A DNA stretch of 8,499 nt. It comes from Pyrodictiaceae archaeon (GTDB taxonomy: Archaea; Thermoproteota; Thermoprotei_A; Sulfolobales; Pyrodictiaceae). Under the pieces are notes generated by a model. The model worked only from the letters and a program-made list of their open reading frames with translations, did no database searches and was not told the DNA's origin. Below are positions 6,578-8,499 of the stretch, piece after piece. How positions within the stretch are numbered: the first letter of the stretch is position 1; every line of letters starts with the position of its first letter. The DNA lies in NCBI GenBank assembly GCA_027046105.1, contig JALTZQ010000250.1:1-8499 (forward strand), in the 5' to 3' direction. A program made the position numbers and the translations under genes.

Positions 6578-8152
6578 GTGTCACGGAGAATGAGAGGATC
6601 AAGACTTGGGCGTGGAAGTGACGCCTTAAAAAGCCTAATTGAGAATGCCAAACTCGTGCTACGTAAGAAGGTTGCAGTAGCCGGTATAGTAATAATAATG
6701 TTCTACGTCATCCTAGGGGCATTAGCTGATGTAATAACTCAGTACCCGTATAGTGAGACTGGTCTTGCAGCCGACTTTGCAATGCCCGAATGGCTCGCAC
6801 CACCTGATGTCCCTAGGAATATGAGGCATGTGTTTAGGGATTTCGAGCTAGCCAATATAACAAAGACCGGGGAAGTCCAAGTACAATTCCGTAAACTTGA
6901 AGAGGGAGGCTTTGAGCTAGTAATCAGAGGGGCTGGCGAGGCTAATGTAAGCCTCATAGCAAAGGACCTACTCTATTACCCATACCGGCCTGCTAAGTCA
7001 ATGAGCTTCGACTCATGGTACTACACAGTTAACGTGTCTAAGGAAATGCCTTGGTATAACGTGATTTTCACAGCATTGAATGTAGACATTATCAGGAAGG
7101 GGGAGAAGCTCGAGATAGGCGATAACCTGACTATTCCGAAGGGTATCTATGTATTCCATAACGAGGTTAGAACCAAGATATTCGTGCTAAGACCTTACCT
7201 AAATGAACCATTGAACCGATCTGTCTCAGTTGCACTACCAAACCCTATACTTAATAGGATCCAGCCCTATTTTGACCCAAAGACTATGTCTGGGCTTATA
7301 GAGGGTGTTAATGCTGCTAAGGAAATATTGTTGGAGAAGGATACAAGGCTTACCGTTATGGTGAATGTAACCTATTATTGTAACCCAATGGACTTCATGC
7401 TACGTTGCTCTGATGACGCCGGTTTAAAGATCGTAGTGAAGCCGGTTGATGTGTTCATTAAGGGTGAGGCCTTTGGCATTCTAGGCACAAACTATATGGG
7501 TGCTGATGTGTGGTCACAATTCGTCTATGGCGCTAGATCCGCTGTAGCACTAGGCCTCCTGGTTTCAACCGCCATAGTGTTACTGGGCCTTATCTTTGGC
7601 TTAGCTGCTGGCTATAGGATTGGATCACTAACTGATCATGTTCTAACATTCATAATAGACCTAGTATACTTCGTCCCTCTACTACCCATGGTTATGGTCG
7701 CGGGTATAGTGTTTGGGCGAACACTATTTGTAGTATACCTAGTGTTGATAGTATTGGCTTGGCCAGGCATAGCTAGAACCGTTAGGCACTGGACTGCATC
7801 AATAAGAGAGAACCTTTACGTAATGGCTGCAAAGGCTATAGGCGCTAGCGACCTATGGATAATGATTAAGTATATTGCACCACAAGTCATACCCTACCTC
7901 GTCTACGGCATCGTTGTAGGTGTACCTGGTGTTATAGCCTTCGAAGCTGGCATCCAGTTGATAGGCTTCGGTGACCCTGAAGCCCCAACATGGGGTAGAA
8001 TGATTGCTGAAGCTTACTGGGGTGGCGGTTTCCTAAACAATGCCTGGTGGTGGTTCATGCCACCAATAATAGGGCTAATATCGATATCACTAGGCTTCAT
8101 GCTGATAGGGCTAGCGCTAGACGAAATTGTGAATCCAAGACTGAGGAGATAA
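6578..8152 (+). CDS. DppC/OppC-type ABC transporter permease with large extracytoplasmic insertion
   Basis: This is the second pore subunit, partner of the DppB-type protein just upstream. At 524 residues it is far longer than the roughly 300 usual in the family. TM1 is at about 32-53. The motif expected shortly after it (LGTDELGRDV type) appears only at 302-311 as LGTNYMGADV, followed by FVYGARSAVALG. The stretch of about 75-298 is therefore an extra outer domain: beta-rich, with six N-X-S/T sequons (for example NITK, NVSL, NVSK, NLTI, NRSV, NVTY) and a cysteine pair in YCNPMDFMLRC. The EAA loop starts near E411 (ENLYVMAAKAIGASDLWIMI) and the end is canonical (LIGFGDPEAPTWGRMIAEA, then LALDEIVNPRLR). 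The start is GTG6578, with GGTGAT (6567-6572) overlapping the stop of the preceding gene. The domain may contact the anchored binding protein; that is inference. Confidence 0.93.
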   Translation: MSRRMRGSRLGRGSDALKSLIENAKLVLRKKVAVAGIVIIMFYVILGALADVITQYPYSETGLAADFAMPEWLAPPDVPRNMRHVFRDFELANITKTGEVQVQFRKLEEGGFELVIRGAGEANVSLIAKDLLYYPYRPAKSMSFDSWYYTVNVSKEMPWYNVIFTALNVDIIRKGEKLEIGDNLTIPKGIYVFHNEVRTKIFVLRPYLNEPLNRSVSVALPNPILNRIQPYFDPKTMSGLIEGVNAAKEILLEKDTRLTVMVNVTYYCNPMDFMLRCSDDAGLKIVVKPVDVFIKGEAFGILGTNYMGADVWSQFVYGARSAVALGLLVSTAIVLLGLIFGLAAGYRIGSLTDHVLTFIIDLVYFVPLLPMVMVAGIVFGRTLFVVYLVLIVLAWPGIARTVRHWTASIRENLYVMAAKAIGASDLWIMIKYIAPQVIPYLVYGIVVGVPGVIAFEAGIQLIGFGDPEAPTWGRMIAEAYWGGGFLNNAWWWFMPPIIGLISISLGFMLIGLALDEIVNPRLRR

Positions 8153-8156
8153 GGCC

Positions 8157-8499
8157 TTGAGACGTAGTAGGAACGAGATTAAGGAGCTTAGGCGTAGGCT
8201 TAGACGCAGGATACGCTACTACTTTATACTACTAGTATTCGTCACACTCGTTAGCTTGACTCTTTTTAGCGCCGATACCCGCATAGCCCTACCCTTCAAA
8301 ACCGAGTCCCTAGACTTTAACATCACCTATACCTCTCTTAAGGCCAACATAACACTCTACAAGCTCTACTATCCTCCTACACCTAAAGGTACAATGACTG
8401 TTATGCCTACACCATTGGATGAAGTAAATGTATCCCTCATAGTAGGGGATCGCGTGTTATGGTTTGGCGTCTATGAGTGGAGCCCCAACATAACTGGCC
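8157..8499 (+). CDS. Single-pass membrane protein of unknown function (partial, runs off right edge)
   Basis: I translated this frame by hand: it is open from TTG8157 to the window end, 114 full codons. The N-terminus is very basic (RRSRNEIKELRRRLRRRIR), followed by one hydrophobic segment at about 21-39 (YYFILLVFVTLVSLTLFSA). The basic side should stay inside, leaving the rest outside. The outer part looks beta-rich and has four N-X-S/T sequons within about 60 residues (FNIT, ANIT, VNVS, PNIT). The ribosome site GAGGAGAT (8143-8150) lies within the end of the DppC-type gene and the gap is only 4 bases, so it belongs to the transporter operon. It is not an ATPase or a third permease judging by what is visible. 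The part resembles the outer domain of the preceding permease in style only; I do not recognise a family. Confidence 0.75.
   Translation, partial: MRRSRNEIKELRRRLRRRIRYYFILLVFVTLVSLTLFSADTRIALPFKTESLDFNITYTSLKANITLYKLYYPPTPKGTMTVMPTPLDEVNVSLIVGDRVLWFGVYEWSPNITG

Noticed and set aside
1..8499. tRNA, rRNA, CRISPR repeats, insertion sequences
   Set aside because: No cloverleaf-like segments, regularly spaced direct repeats, transposase motifs or terminal inverted repeats were seen.

Overview
The window looks like a stretch of chromosome from a hyperthermophilic crenarchaeon, probably of the Desulfurococcales/Pyrodictiaceae type. Evidence: heavy use of AGG/AGA, ATA and CTA codons; GTG and TTG starts preceded by archaeal Shine-Dalgarno sequences (GGTGAT, GAGGTG, GAGGAG); A/T-rich box A-like promoter elements; surface proteins anchored by C-terminal membrane helices; and many N-X-S/T sequons in extracytoplasmic domains. 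The genus cannot be fixed from the sequence.

Left part, minus strand (1-1528): a two-gene unit reads leftward. An NfsA-type FMN nitroreductase (1528-785) is followed after 13 bases by a gene running off the left edge (771-1). Its product has the N-terminal sandwich and late-barrel landmarks of the amidohydrolase superfamily but lacks the metal-binding HxH, His and Asp residues at the expected places, so it looks like a pseudoenzyme or strongly rebuilt relative. An ORF finder that reports only complete frames would miss this gene.

Middle (1529-2940): after a small hairpin/T-tract region comes a minus-strand gene for a secreted protein with a beta-sandwich head, a long coiled coil and a C-terminal membrane anchor. 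This is the architecture of the crenarchaeal S-layer stalk protein SlaB. It is transcribed divergently from the transporter genes, from an A/T-rich promoter region.

Right part, plus strand (3009-8499): a peptide/nickel/oligosaccharide-type (Opp/Dpp) ABC importer. Order: a membrane-anchored family 5 solute-binding protein; a 227-base gap with its own promoter-like element and two palindromes; a DppB-type permease; a DppC-type permease with an extra ~220-residue extracytoplasmic domain; and the start of an unrecognised single-pass membrane protein. No ATPase gene lies within the window.

The most notable observation is the binding protein. The halves of the family 5 fold appear in swapped order: the ligand-lobe/C-terminal half comes directly after the signal peptide, and the canonical N-terminal half follows, then an Ig-like domain, a Pro/Val stalk and a membrane helix. 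This reads as a natural circular permutation. With the enlarged DppC and the extra membrane protein, it suggests an importer whose outer-surface parts have been extensively remodelled.
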